From Phycisphaerae bacterium (lineage in GTDB: Bacteria > Planctomycetota > Phycisphaerae > UBA1845): 64,000 bases of DNA. Below are positions 25,987 through 34,936 of this stretch, in pieces (positions within the stretch are counted from its first letter, which is position 1; each line of letters starts with the position of its first letter). The stretch is taken from the NCBI GenBank assembly GCA_029260215.1, contig JAJDDQ010000039.1, forward strand, positions 295,648-359,647, written 5' to 3'. A model generated the notes under the pieces. It was not told where the DNA came from. It worked only from the letters and a program-made list of their open reading frames with translations, and searched no databases. The position numbers and the translations under genes are program-made.

Positions 25987-27594
25987 TCAGAACTGAAACC
26001 AAACCGACTTAGCCGCCTCACGCGCACCGTGGAAATCGATCGGCACGTCGGGCGTGGACATGACCTTGAACGAACGATTGCTGACGGCTTCCTTCGCCTG
26101 CTCCTTGATCCACGCCGTCGACAATTCGCGGTGATTCGTCGAAACGAGCATAACACCCCGCTTGTTCAACAACCCAGCCGCACGCCGAATCAGTTCAACC
26201 AAGTGAATTGTCACCTGGAAAACGCGAGCCGGCTTCTTGCTGCGCGAAAACGTCGGCGGATCGACAATAACAATATCGTACTTCAGCTTCTGACGCTCAG
26301 CCCGCTTGAAGAACTCGAAAACATCGCTTGCGTAAAAGCGATGCCGCTCGCCAAGGTCGATCTTGTTGGCAGCGTAGCAGCGCTTGCCCCATTCAAGATA
26401 TTTAACCGCCAAATCCACATTCGCGGTTGACTCAGCCCCCCCTGCGGCGGCGGCTACGGAAAAACCACACGTGTACGCGAACAAGTTGCACACCGACTTG
26501 CCGTTGGCCATCTCACGCAAACGCTGCCGATTCTCACGCTGATCCAGGAATAGCCCCGCCCCAAATCCGTCGCTCGGTTTGATCAGATAATTGAGGCCTT
26601 TCTCGCGGACAACGATTTCATCATCCGACTCAGGCCCCACCAGCGGCTTCTCGTCGAAAAACTTCTTAGCCTCCTCGGCGGGAATACTGCTGCGGTCTCG
26701 CGGAACACGCTTCGCATAAACCGTCGTCACACCAAGACGCCGCGCGCACCACGCAGCCGCAATGTTCAATCCCTCATCCCCCTCGTTGAACTTGCCCAGC
26801 AGCGCCTCCAGCACAACGACCGATCCGAACCGTTCCGCCACCAGCCCCGGCACGCCGTCCGCGCTCGCACTGATAACCCGATAAGCATCGGTCTCGGTAT
26901 CCAGCAGAATCGGGATGCGCGAAGCGAGGGCCGCCTCAAAATGAGCGGACAGAACGGATTGCCCGCGTTCGACACGATCGAACGAACGCGGCGGTGAAGC
27001 GATTAGCGTAACATGCTGGCCAAGGAACGGGTGATCGAAGTTGAGCCGCTCAAGGTGCAAAAACATTCTGCCGGTTTGCGGTTTTTTCTTTTCACGGCTG
27101 GCGAATTCAGCGTCTCCGATGACCGGCCGGCGCATCGTCGCGAGGGCCGCACGCACGTGGACCTTCAACCCCGCAGGCTGATCGACCGCGACCTTTTCAC
27201 CGCCCGTAAAGGTGGCCAGCGTGGTCAGCGACAGGGCTGGTTCGTCCGGTCGCGCTTCGCCCGCTTTTTGTTTCTTCCGCGTGCCGTCAGTACGCACCAT
27301 CGCGATAAACCGCCGCGACAGGCTCTTGGTTTTGCTCACCTCCTGAAATTGCGAGGCTGCTTCGGACGTCTTAGCCAGCACGACCAATCCGGAGGCAGCC
27401 CGCTCAAGCCGGGTGCAGGCGGACAAATGCGGCAATTCAGGCTTGCGAAGCTCGCGCAATATCTCGACCGCCCCCCCAGCGAGGCCCCGTACGGACGTAT
27501 TCACGCTCAAACCCGCCGGTTTGTTGACGACGACAAAATAATCGTCTTCGTAGACACATTGCAGCATGGCTGCTGCCAATTCATGGTTCGACAT
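25987..27594 (-). CDS. RluA-like domain fused to RlmI-type methyltransferase
   Basis: A two-domain RNA-modification protein of 535 residues. The N-terminal part (about 10-225) has the pseudouridine synthase fold of RluA/RsuA (DDYFVVVNKPAGLSVNTS, SGLVVLAKTSEAASQF, SRRFIAMV, LKVHVRAALATMRRPVIGD). The usual HRLD with catalytic Asp reads TRLE, so residue 64 is Glu. The C-terminal part (about 240-535) is a class I rRNA methyltransferase of the RlmI type (GLFLDQRENRQRL, VCNLFAYTCGFSVAAA, DIVIVDPPTFSRS). It probably methylates a rRNA cytidine. The fusion may tether the enzyme to RNA. The start is set at 27594; upstream GTG/ATG choices exist. Confidence 0.88.
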   Translation of the reverse strand: MSNHELAAAMLQCVYEDDYFVVVNKPAGLSVNTSVRGLAGGAVEILRELRKPELPHLSACTRLERAASGLVVLAKTSEAASQFQEVSKTKSLSRRFIAMVRTDGTRKKQKAGEARPDEPALSLTTLATFTGGEKVAVDQPAGLKVHVRAALATMRRPVIGDAEFASREKKKPQTGRMFLHLERLNFDHPFLGQHVTLIASPPRSFDRVERGQSVLSAHFEAALASRIPILLDTETDAYRVISASADGVPGLVAERFGSVVVLEALLGKFNEGDEGLNIAAAWCARRLGVTTVYAKRVPRDRSSIPAEEAKKFFDEKPLVGPESDDEIVVREKGLNYLIKPSDGFGAGLFLDQRENRQRLREMANGKSVCNLFAYTCGFSVAAAAGGAESTANVDLAVKYLEWGKRCYAANKIDLGERHRFYASDVFEFFKRAERQKLKYDIVIVDPPTFSRSKKPARVFQVTIHLVELIRRAAGLLNKRGVMLVSTNHRELSTAWIKEQAKEAVSNRSFKVMSTPDVPIDFHGAREAAKSVWFQF

Positions 27595-27834
27595 GGCGGA
27601 CATCCTGACCACCGCGCAGCAGACCGTCAATGCCGCAACCAACCTTCCGTCCGCTGGGGCGACGACAACGCTGGAGGCTGACCGCGCGAGGGCCGATAAA
27701 GGCCTTACCAACGACGCAGGCCGATCATAAAAATCCGCAGCATGACGCGACGCCGCCGGGCTGTGACGGATATAATAAACTGACGAGAATCATCATGGAC
27801 CGAGCGAGAGAAGCCGAACCGGGGTAACCGATCG

Positions 27835-28962
27835 ATGGACTGGAACAAGCTTCGAGACGAATTTCCGATCACACGGAACTACAACTTCCAAAACCACGCG
27901 GGCGTCGCCCCTTTATGCAAACGCGCCGCCGACGCGATGCATCAAGCCGTGGATCGCGCCCTGAATTTCGGCTACGTAGACAGCGGATTCTACAAACACG
28001 CCGAACACGTCCGCCAACTCGGAGCACAACTTCTCAACGCCAACGCGGACGAGGTGACGTTCATCAAGAACACCAGCGAAGGCCTCAACTTCGTCGCCAA
28101 CGGGTTGAATTGGAAAAACGGCGACAACATCGTCACCACAAACGTCGAATTTCCGTCCAACATTTACCCCTGGATGCACCTCGCGAATAAAGGCGTGCGC
28201 GCACACACGGTAATGGAAGAGAGCGGATGCATCCCGATCGAGCGACTCATCGAAGCCATCGACGCACGCACGCGGATGGTAGCGATTTCTTCCGTGCAGT
28301 TCGCCAGCGGTTATCGGACCGATCTGGCGACGCTCGGCCAGTATTGCGTCACGAAAGGCGTTTTTCTGTGCGTGGACGCGATTCAATCACTCGGGGCCAT
28401 GCCGATCGACGTGAAGGGCATGTGCATCGATTTCCTGTCCGCCGACGCCCACAAGTGGCTTTGCGGACCGGAGGGAATCGGGTTGTTTTACGTTTCCAAG
28501 CAGATTCAGGGTCATTTGCGCCCGAGTTGCGTCGGATGGCTGTCCACCAAAAAAGCCTGGGACTTCGATCATCACGATTTTGACCTTGAAGATTCCATCC
28601 GCCGATTCGACAGCGGCACCTACAACATCGCGGGCATTTACGGTCTGGGCGGAGCGTTGGAAACCGTCCTGGAGATCGGCGTGGACAACATTTGCGCGAG
28701 GCTGCTGTTCCTGACGGACCGCCTCGTCACCGGCTTGCGCGACAAGGGCTACCGCGTTTTCAGCCCTCGCGAGCGTCAGGAATCGAGCGGCATTGTCGCG
28801 TTCAGCTCAGACCTCCACGACCACAACCAGATTCAACGACACCTGCAATCGGAGCACCGCCTGGTCATCGCCGCACGCCGCGGCAAACTCCGCGCCAGCC
28901 CCCACTTCTACAACACGGAAAAGGAAATCGACCAACTCGTCGAGCTGCTGCCCAAGCATTGA
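27835..28962 (+). CDS. Class V PLP-dependent aminotransferase
   Basis: A cytoplasmic PLP enzyme of 375 residues in the cysteine desulfurase/isopenicillin epimerase class. The N-terminus reads YNFQNHAGVAPLCKRAADAM; the cofactor region includes DEVTFIKNTSEGLNFVANGL and FLCVDAIQSLGAMPIDV. The PLP lysine is in SADAHKWLCGPEGIG (Lys207). There is no clear catalytic Cys loop of IscS type, so a transaminase, epimerase or selenocysteine-lyase-like role is possible. Start at ATG 27835. Neighbours on either side are unrelated minus-strand genes. Confidence 0.88.
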   Translation: MDWNKLRDEFPITRNYNFQNHAGVAPLCKRAADAMHQAVDRALNFGYVDSGFYKHAEHVRQLGAQLLNANADEVTFIKNTSEGLNFVANGLNWKNGDNIVTTNVEFPSNIYPWMHLANKGVRAHTVMEESGCIPIERLIEAIDARTRMVAISSVQFASGYRTDLATLGQYCVTKGVFLCVDAIQSLGAMPIDVKGMCIDFLSADAHKWLCGPEGIGLFYVSKQIQGHLRPSCVGWLSTKKAWDFDHHDFDLEDSIRRFDSGTYNIAGIYGLGGALETVLEIGVDNICARLLFLTDRLVTGLRDKGYRVFSPRERQESSGIVAFSSDLHDHNQIQRHLQSEHRLVIAARRGKLRASPHFYNTEKEIDQLVELLPKH

Positions 28963-28995
28963 ACGCGCAATCGCAGGATCACGATCCGACGACAG

Positions 28996-30342
28996 TTACT
29001 CGCCGATGGCGATGACGTGCTTCTGCGTCCGGAAAAACAACGTCCCGTCCACGACAGCCGGGGTGGCCATGCATACTTCGCCCACCGATTGCGTACCGAC
29101 CAGCTTGAACTCAGAACCCGCCTTGAGAATGTAAACGTCGCCCTGCTCGCTGGTGAAATAGACATGATCGCCAGCGGCCACGGGCGAAGCGGTAAATCCG
29201 GTGGATCCGCTGCCAAGGCGCTTTTTATACTGAGCCTCACCCGTTTTAGCGTTGTAACAGGACAAAACGCCGTTATCGCGACAACAATAAAGGTAGTCGC
29301 CGAGCAGCAGCGGCGTCTGCATGTAAATACCCCGCCGCCAGTAGCTCCACGCGATGTGGTCGTTCGTTGACTGATCCGGTGCGAGCGAGACATCTCCCAC
29401 CGCCGACGTGCGAATCGCGTACAGCGGAGCCAACATGCCGTGGGCGTTGGTAATGTAGATAAGGTCGTGGCCAACGATCGGCGTGGGGACGGGAATGTCA
29501 CCACCACGGCTGAGCTTCCACAATTCAGCCCCGGTTTCGAGATCGTACCCGCCCGCATGCCTGAAGCCGTTGACGATGACTTGCTTGCGGCCGTCGGACA
29601 AGTGGACCGTCGGCGTGCTCCATGTGGGTACGTCCGTGCGTTTCGTGCGCCAGATTTCCTTCCCGGTTTTGACGTCAAACGCCGCCAAAAAAGAATTTTT
29701 CTGCACATCGCATTGAACGATAACCTTGTCGCCGTGGATGATCGGCGAACTGCCGAACTCCCACTGAGCTGCCGGCACCATGTAGAATCCCGCGTCGAGT
29801 CGGCCTAAGTCCTTCTTCCAAAGCAGTTTGCCGTTCATATCGAAGCAGTGCAGGCCCTCCGACCCAAAGAACGCGACAACATGCTTGCCGTCGGTGGCAG
29901 CCGTCGAATTGGCGTGGGTGGCTTTGGTGTGACGCTTGATCGCGGGCACGCCCTCATGAGCTACCTTGTCCCAGAGGATTTTTCCGTTGTTCCGGTCGAG
30001 ACAGTACACATGCCACGTGTGGACCGAATCATCCTGCACCGGCTGAATGTTGCCGTAGAGTCCGACGACCAGATCGTCTCGGCCTTTGCTGCTGACCGCG
30101 GACGTCACGAACAGCTTGTCACCCCAGACGACCGGGCAGGAATGCCCCAACCCCGGAATCGGAGTTTTCCAGCGGACGTTTTCGCCCTTCTCCATGTCCC
30201 AAGCCGTCGGCGCCGCCTTGGCGGATATGCCCCGAGCGCCCACCCCTCTGAACTGAGGCCAATGAGATGATTGGGCAAATGACGAAGCCGCCAAGCCTGC
30301 GACGACAAGTCCGACAACGGCCATCTTCAACGCATGTGTCAT
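28996..30342 (-). CDS. Exported PQQ-like beta-propeller protein
   Basis: A secreted protein of the PQQ-binding-like beta-propeller type common in planctomycetes (function usually unknown; some act as protein-interaction scaffolds). Signal peptide [19 protein letters not shown] then SSFAQ. Repeated blade motifs include [48 protein letters not shown] and [16 protein letters not shown]. The start at 30342 (MTHAL) follows GGGAAG. An open extension upstream is rejected because the signal peptide begins here. Confidence 0.88.
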   Translation of the reverse strand: MTHALKMAVVGLVVAGLAASSFAQSSHWPQFRGVGARGISAKAAPTAWDMEKGENVRWKTPIPGLGHSCPVVWGDKLFVTSAVSSKGRDDLVVGLYGNIQPVQDDSVHTWHVYCLDRNNGKILWDKVAHEGVPAIKRHTKATHANSTAATDGKHVVAFFGSEGLHCFDMNGKLLWKKDLGRLDAGFYMVPAAQWEFGSSPIIHGDKVIVQCDVQKNSFLAAFDVKTGKEIWRTKRTDVPTWSTPTVHLSDGRKQVIVNGFRHAGGYDLETGAELWKLSRGGDIPVPTPIVGHDLIYITNAHGMLAPLYAIRTSAVGDVSLAPDQSTNDHIAWSYWRRGIYMQTPLLLGDYLYCCRDNGVLSCYNAKTGEAQYKKRLGSGSTGFTASPVAAGDHVYFTSEQGDVYILKAGSEFKLVGTQSVGEVCMATPAVVDGTLFFRTQKHVIAIGE

Positions 30343-30459
30343 GATCGCTACTTCCCTGGGTGCCACAGTATGGCACTTACACTTGATCCAGCCGCAGACG
30401 GGCTTCCCGTGTGGCATCGGTTTTCGACCGGTGCAAACGATGGCGTTCCTCGACCGCGG

Positions 30460-30978
30460 TCAAGTCAGAATGTCGGGATAGCACTTGGCGATGTAGCCGA
30501 GAATGTGACGAACGCTGACCACGCCCAAAGCTTGCCCATCGCGCTCGATCGGCACATGACGATAGTCGCCGACGAGCATCCGATTCAACCCGAATGCGAT
30601 GCTGTCCGTCGGCCTGACGCGCTCGGGATCGGGCGTCATGAATTCGCGAACCGGCTTGGTGGCGCACTCGCCCCATTTCAAAGCCACGCGCGTGAGCAGG
30701 TCGCGCTCGGTGAGTATCCCGACCATCCGCTGGTCCTCCACAACGAGGCAGCAGTTCCTGCCCGACTCGACCAGATGCTGGACAGCCTCCCGCACGGTCG
30801 TGTCGGGCGAAATGACCAGCGGGTCGGCTGGGATCAGCCCAGCCATCTCGTCGCGCATGATGGCGTCCCCGACGGCGTCACCGGTGGATTCAGCCGGCGG
30901 TTGCATCAGGGAACTGCCGCATTGAACACACAAGTCCACTCCGGCGATGTTCTCAGCGCTGCAGGCGGGACATGTCAT
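30460..30978 (-). CDS. Zinc-ribbon CBS-pair protein
   Basis: A small cytoplasmic protein with an N-terminal zinc ribbon (CPAC then CVQC, about residues 3-24) and two CBS domains (VISPDTTVREAVQHLVESGR with GILTERDLLTRV; VRPTDSIAFGLNRMLVGDYR with GVVSVRHILGYI). CBS pairs bind adenosine nucleotides and regulate enzymes. It lies downstream of the korA-korB genes on the same strand, and another CBS protein lies upstream of them. The start at 30978 (MTCPACSAEN) follows GGAG. The longer frame includes the repeat at 31119-31236 and is rejected. Confidence 0.88.
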   Translation of the reverse strand: MTCPACSAENIAGVDLCVQCGSSLMQPPAESTGDAVGDAIMRDEMAGLIPADPLVISPDTTVREAVQHLVESGRNCCLVVEDQRMVGILTERDLLTRVALKWGECATKPVREFMTPDPERVRPTDSIAFGLNRMLVGDYRHVPIERDGQALGVVSVRHILGYIAKCYPDILT

Positions 30979-31118
30979 GCGTCGTTCTCCGTCCGTGGTT
31001 GCGAAGCGCCACATATTCGCCCGGCGATATGGGGAGCGGGCGAGACAATTCTCGCGCATCCAACACCGGGCCGAAATGCCCACCCCGTCCGACAGAACCG
31101 CGGGTGCATTGTTACGAC

Positions 31119-31236
31119 TCAATTGACAGATTGGGTGCCCCACGGCTTTAGCCGTGGGGACGTCGAATCCCGGGGACCATTCGACTCCCCCACCTCTGAA
31201 GAGGTGGGGCACCCACCTGTCGTTTCACGCTTGGCA
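31119..31236 (+). repeat. Twin-hairpin repeat family 1, copy C
   Basis: Same unit as copies A and B, with hairpins CCCCACGGCTTTAGCCGTGG (start of 31138-31159) and the CCCACCTCTGAAGAGGTGGG stem (about 31190-31209). It begins 6 bases after the stop of korB and lies between korB and the zinc-ribbon CBS gene on the same strand. Confidence 0.9.
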
Positions 31237-31242
31237 GAACAC

Positions 31243-32265
31243 CTAGTTCACCACCCACGTGTCGCCGCTGTTGAGCAACGTATCCAGGCTGCCGACGCCC
31301 TTGGTTTCGATGGTGTGCTTGATCTGCTCGTGCAGCAAGCCCTCGTAAGTCGGCTTTTCAATCGCCCGGAAGACACCGATCGGCTCGGGGAATTGCGGGT
31401 GGTACATACGACTGAGCATGTACGCCAGCGTCGGCTGCGGGGCTTTTTCGTCGTGGAACAGCAGGTCGTCTTCCTTGATGCCGTTGCCCAACTCGACAAT
31501 TTCCGGTGCCAACCCGTTCAGCCGGATGCCCTTGTCGCGATTCTTACCGAAAATCAGCGGCCGCCCGTGTTCGAGCACGATCGACGTGTCGTCCCGGGTT
31601 TCCTTGCCCGTAGCGTACGCGAAAGCCTTGTCGTTGAAAATATTACAGTTCTGGTAAATCTCAACAAACGAGGTGCCCATGTGTGCGGCGGCTCTGTGCA
31701 GCATGGACCCGAGATGCTTGATATTGACGTCGTGCGCGCGGGCGACAAAAGTCGCCTCCGCCCCGATCGCGACCGAAAGCGGTTGAAGCGGAAAGTCCAC
31801 CGAGCCGCCCGGGCTGGATTTCGTCTTCTTGCCCAATTCGGACGTCGGCGAGTACTGCCCCTTGGTCAGCCCGTAGATACGGTTGTTGAACAGGAGGATA
31901 TTGATATCCACGTTTCGGCGAATGGCGTGCAGAAGGTGGTTCCCGCCGATGCTCAAACCGTCGCCGTCGCCGGTGACCAGCCAAACGTCCAGGTCGGGCC
32001 TGGCGATTTTGATGCCGGTCGCGATGGCGGGAGCACGACCGTGAATGCTGTGTACGCCGTAGGAATCAATGTAATACGGAAACCGGCTTGAGCAGCCGAT
32101 ACCCGACACGAAAACGAGGTTTTGCTTGGCGATCTTGAGGTCGGCGAGCACTTTCTTGACCTGGGAGAGGATCGAATAATCCCCACAGCCCGGGCACCAG
32201 CGCACGTCCTGATCGCTTGCGTATTCCTTTGCAGTAAACTGCTTGACTTCGATTTCAACAGCCAT
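31243..32265 (-). CDS. korB: 2-oxoacid:ferredoxin oxidoreductase, beta subunit
   Basis: The thiamine-diphosphate and iron-sulfur subunit (340 residues) of a ferredoxin-dependent 2-oxoacid oxidoreductase, most like 2-oxoglutarate ferredoxin oxidoreductase. Cluster-binding Cys are seen in RWCPGCGDYSIL, SGIGCSSRFPYY and YQNCNIFND; the ThDP/Mg site is GDGDGLSIGGNH then NNRIYGLTKGQYSPTS. It converts 2-oxoglutarate to succinyl-CoA while reducing ferredoxin. It sits 8 bases after korA in one operon. A twin-hairpin repeat follows its stop. Confidence 0.93.
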   Translation of the reverse strand: MAVEIEVKQFTAKEYASDQDVRWCPGCGDYSILSQVKKVLADLKIAKQNLVFVSGIGCSSRFPYYIDSYGVHSIHGRAPAIATGIKIARPDLDVWLVTGDGDGLSIGGNHLLHAIRRNVDINILLFNNRIYGLTKGQYSPTSELGKKTKSSPGGSVDFPLQPLSVAIGAEATFVARAHDVNIKHLGSMLHRAAAHMGTSFVEIYQNCNIFNDKAFAYATGKETRDDTSIVLEHGRPLIFGKNRDKGIRLNGLAPEIVELGNGIKEDDLLFHDEKAPQPTLAYMLSRMYHPQFPEPIGVFRAIEKPTYEGLLHEQIKHTIETKGVGSLDTLLNSGDTWVVN

Positions 32266-32273
32266 GACCGTAC

Positions 32274-34130
32274 TTAGCCTTTCAACACTTCGTCGATCTT
32301 TTCTTCAATTTCGGAGATGCGGAACGGCTTGCCCTGCACCTTGCTGTACCCGATGGCGGGGATGAGGAAATCACCCCGTATTTTCAGCAGAAGCTGTCCC
32401 ATGTTCATTTCGGGGATCAGAATCTTCTTGTGGGCCTTGAGCACCTGCTCAAGGTTGGCGGGAAACGGATTCAGGTAACGCAGATGGGCACACGCAACGC
32501 TTTTCCCGTTCTTCCGGGCGTTTTCAACCGCACTCACGATAGCGCCGTAGGTGCTCCCCCAGCCAAGCACGAGAAGCTCACCATCTTCGGCACCCTCAAC
32601 CTTCAACGGCGGGATGTCGCTGGCGATGCCTGCAATTTTATCGGCCCGCAACTTGATCATAGCCTCATGGTTGTGAGGGTCGTAGGAGACATTGCCGGTG
32701 ACGTTGGCCTTCTCCAGTCCGCCGACGCGATGCTGCAAACCCTTCGTACCGGGGACCGCCCACGGACGGGCAAGACGCTCATCGCGTGCGTACGGCTCGA
32801 AGGCATTGCCGTTGGCGGCGGGATGCGACTTGTGTAAGTCGGGCAGATTTTCCACGGTGGGGATTTGCCAAGGCTCGGCGCCATTGGCAAGGTAGCCGTC
32901 GCTCAACAGAATGACGGGCGTCATGTAACGCATCGCTATACGAAAAGCTTCGAGCGTCATGTCGAAGCAATCGCTGGGGGTGGCTGGCGCGAGAATCGCT
33001 ACCGGGCACTCTCCGTTTCGACCGTAGAGCGCCTGCAGTAGGTCGGCCTGCTCAGTCTTGGTGGGCAGGCCTGTACTGGGGCCGCCGCGCTGGACGTTCA
33101 CCACGACAACGGGCAACTCGGTCATGACCGCCAAGCCCAAAGCTTCGGCTTTGAGACAGAGACCCGGACCGCTGGTGCCGGTCGCAGCCAAAGTGCCGGC
33201 GAACGAAGCGCCGATGGCAGCGCACATGGCTGCGATTTCGTCTTCCGCCTGAAACGTCGTGATGTTGTAATTCTGATACCGCGCCAACTCGTGGAGAATA
33301 TCGGTGGCTGGCGTAATCGGGTACGTGCAATAGTTGAGGGGCTTGTCAGCCAGCTTGGCAGCGGCGGCCAGACCTATGGCAACGGCTTCGTTGCCGGTTA
33401 TTTTGCGATACTTGCCGGCAGGAATCGAAGCCCGGTTGATTTGATAGCGAACAGCGAAGCTTTCGGTGGTCTCGCCGTAGTAATAGCCCGCTTTGAGGGC
33501 TTTGGTGTTCGCTTCGGCGACGGCGGGCACTTTCGAGAACTTCTTCTCGATCCACTCAAATGTGGATTCGAGCGGGCGACCGTACATCCAGTATGTCAGA
33601 CCGAGGGCGAAGAAATTCTTGGTTCGGAGAATCGCCTTGTTGCCAAGCCCGGTGTCCTTGGCGGCTTCGGTCGTCAAAGTGTCGATCTTGACCCTGAAAA
33701 GGCGGTATTTGCTGAGGGATTCGTTCTCAAGCGGGTTTTCATCGTAACCGGCTTTGGCGAGGTTGCTCTTGTTGAACGCATCGTCGTTGACAATCAGCGC
33801 CCCGCCGATCGCGAGATCCTGAACGTTGGTTTTCAACGCGGCGGGGTTCATGGCCACCAGCGCGTCGCAGCCGTCACCCGGCGTGTGGATGCGTTGCTCG
33901 CTGAAATGAATCTGGAACCCGCTGACGCCCGCGAGCGAGCCGGCTGGTGCTCGAATCTCCGCCGGGAAGTCGGGCAACGTCGAGATGTCGTTGCCGAAAA
34001 TCGCGGAGGTGTTGGTCAACTGCGTACCGGCAAGCTGCATGCCGTCACCAGAGTCGCCCGCGAACCGCACGGTGATGCTGTCAATGTGCTCGACGGGTTT
34101 TTCGGATGACTGTACCGATGAAACTGTCAT
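32274..34130 (-). CDS. korA: 2-oxoacid:ferredoxin oxidoreductase, gamma-alpha fusion
   Basis: The 618-residue subunit that fuses the gamma domain (residues 1-200: TVRFAGDSGDGMQLAGTQL, FPAEIRAPAGSLAGVSG) to the alpha domain (from about 240: GNEAVAIGLAAAAKL, YCTYPITPATDILHEL, GTSGPGLCLKAEALGLAV, NVQRGGPSTGLPTKTEQ). Residue composition and length match KorA of aerobic and anaerobic bacteria. It is upstream of korB in the same operon. Its product pairs with KorB; the sucC gene about 7 kb away would use the succinyl-CoA. Confidence 0.93.
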   Translation of the reverse strand: MTVSSVQSSEKPVEHIDSITVRFAGDSGDGMQLAGTQLTNTSAIFGNDISTLPDFPAEIRAPAGSLAGVSGFQIHFSEQRIHTPGDGCDALVAMNPAALKTNVQDLAIGGALIVNDDAFNKSNLAKAGYDENPLENESLSKYRLFRVKIDTLTTEAAKDTGLGNKAILRTKNFFALGLTYWMYGRPLESTFEWIEKKFSKVPAVAEANTKALKAGYYYGETTESFAVRYQINRASIPAGKYRKITGNEAVAIGLAAAAKLADKPLNYCTYPITPATDILHELARYQNYNITTFQAEDEIAAMCAAIGASFAGTLAATGTSGPGLCLKAEALGLAVMTELPVVVVNVQRGGPSTGLPTKTEQADLLQALYGRNGECPVAILAPATPSDCFDMTLEAFRIAMRYMTPVILLSDGYLANGAEPWQIPTVENLPDLHKSHPAANGNAFEPYARDERLARPWAVPGTKGLQHRVGGLEKANVTGNVSYDPHNHEAMIKLRADKIAGIASDIPPLKVEGAEDGELLVLGWGSTYGAIVSAVENARKNGKSVACAHLRYLNPFPANLEQVLKAHKKILIPEMNMGQLLLKIRGDFLIPAIGYSKVQGKPFRISEIEEKIDEVLKG

Positions 34131-34208
34131 GAGACAGTAATCTCCTCACAAGCGCTTCTACGCTAAACAAAAGAAAATCGAAACAAAAAGGAAGGCTGCG
34201 ACCGAGTC

Positions 34209-34727
34209 TCATCCCCCTTCCGGCGAAGCCGGGAGGCGCGCCGAATCGGGCGGCTGGTTGTAAACCGCCTCGGGAAAATGTTCCACCAGGTATTGCACGA
34301 CTGATTTCACCGATACAACACCAAGAACTTTACCGTCGTCGTTGACGATCGGCATGTGCCGGAATCCCCCTCTATTCATAGTGCGGATAACGTCGGTGAT
34401 CTTCGCGTCTTCGGTGAGCGTCTCAGGCTGACTGGTCATGACCGAAGCCACAGGGTCAGCCACATCGACATCCGCGGCAAGCACACGCGACACGACATCG
34501 CGTTCGGTGAACAGCCCGCGAAGCCCTCCCCCATCCTGCACAACAACGCACCCCGTACGTGCATCGCGCATGGTCGAAATGACCTCGGAAATGGAATCAT
34601 CCGGCGAGACGGAGACCGCCCCCCCTATTCCAAGGTCACGAACACAATCACGTTGCAAAGCGTCACGCAGATTCACTAACGCGTACCCTTTCTTTCCGCC
34701 AACGAAGGATAAGCACCCCAACCCCAT
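34209..34727 (-). CDS. CBS-pair protein upstream of korAB
   Basis: A two-CBS-domain protein (ISEVISTMRDARTGCVVVQD then GLFTERDVVSRVLA; ITDVIRTMNRGGFRHMPIVN then GVVSVKSVVQYL), probably a nucleotide sensor. It lies 78 bases upstream of korA on the same strand, so the korAB genes are flanked by CBS proteins on both sides. The start is uncertain: 34727 (MGLGCLSF), or a GTG about 20 codons downstream (VNLRDAL), which has an AAAGGG in front. The long upstream open frame is not supported. Confidence 0.82.
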   Translation of the reverse strand: MGLGCLSFVGGKKGYALVNLRDALQRDCVRDLGIGGAVSVSPDDSISEVISTMRDARTGCVVVQDGGGLRGLFTERDVVSRVLAADVDVADPVASVMTSQPETLTEDAKITDVIRTMNRGGFRHMPIVNDDGKVLGVVSVKSVVQYLVEHFPEAVYNQPPDSARLPASPEGG

Positions 34728-34936
34728 ATTACAACCGCTTTCCCGAATTGGCATCATGTTTATCGACGCTTTTTGTCTGACGTGGAAGTTTCCCCGAATC
34801 GAAGCCGCCAAACCCGGACCTGTGAAACGGTCGATTTCGCCGGACGACACTGCATGGTACGATGATCTTTCGACACGAAAAAAAGCGGAGCAAGGCCGCT
34901 CGGGCCTCGCTTCCGAACTCCTCAGGAATCGCAACC

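Noticed and set aside
27595..27711. Longer N-terminus of the RluA-methyltransferase fusion
   Set aside because: The first 39 residues of the open frame are low in conservation and the RluA fold starts after 27594.
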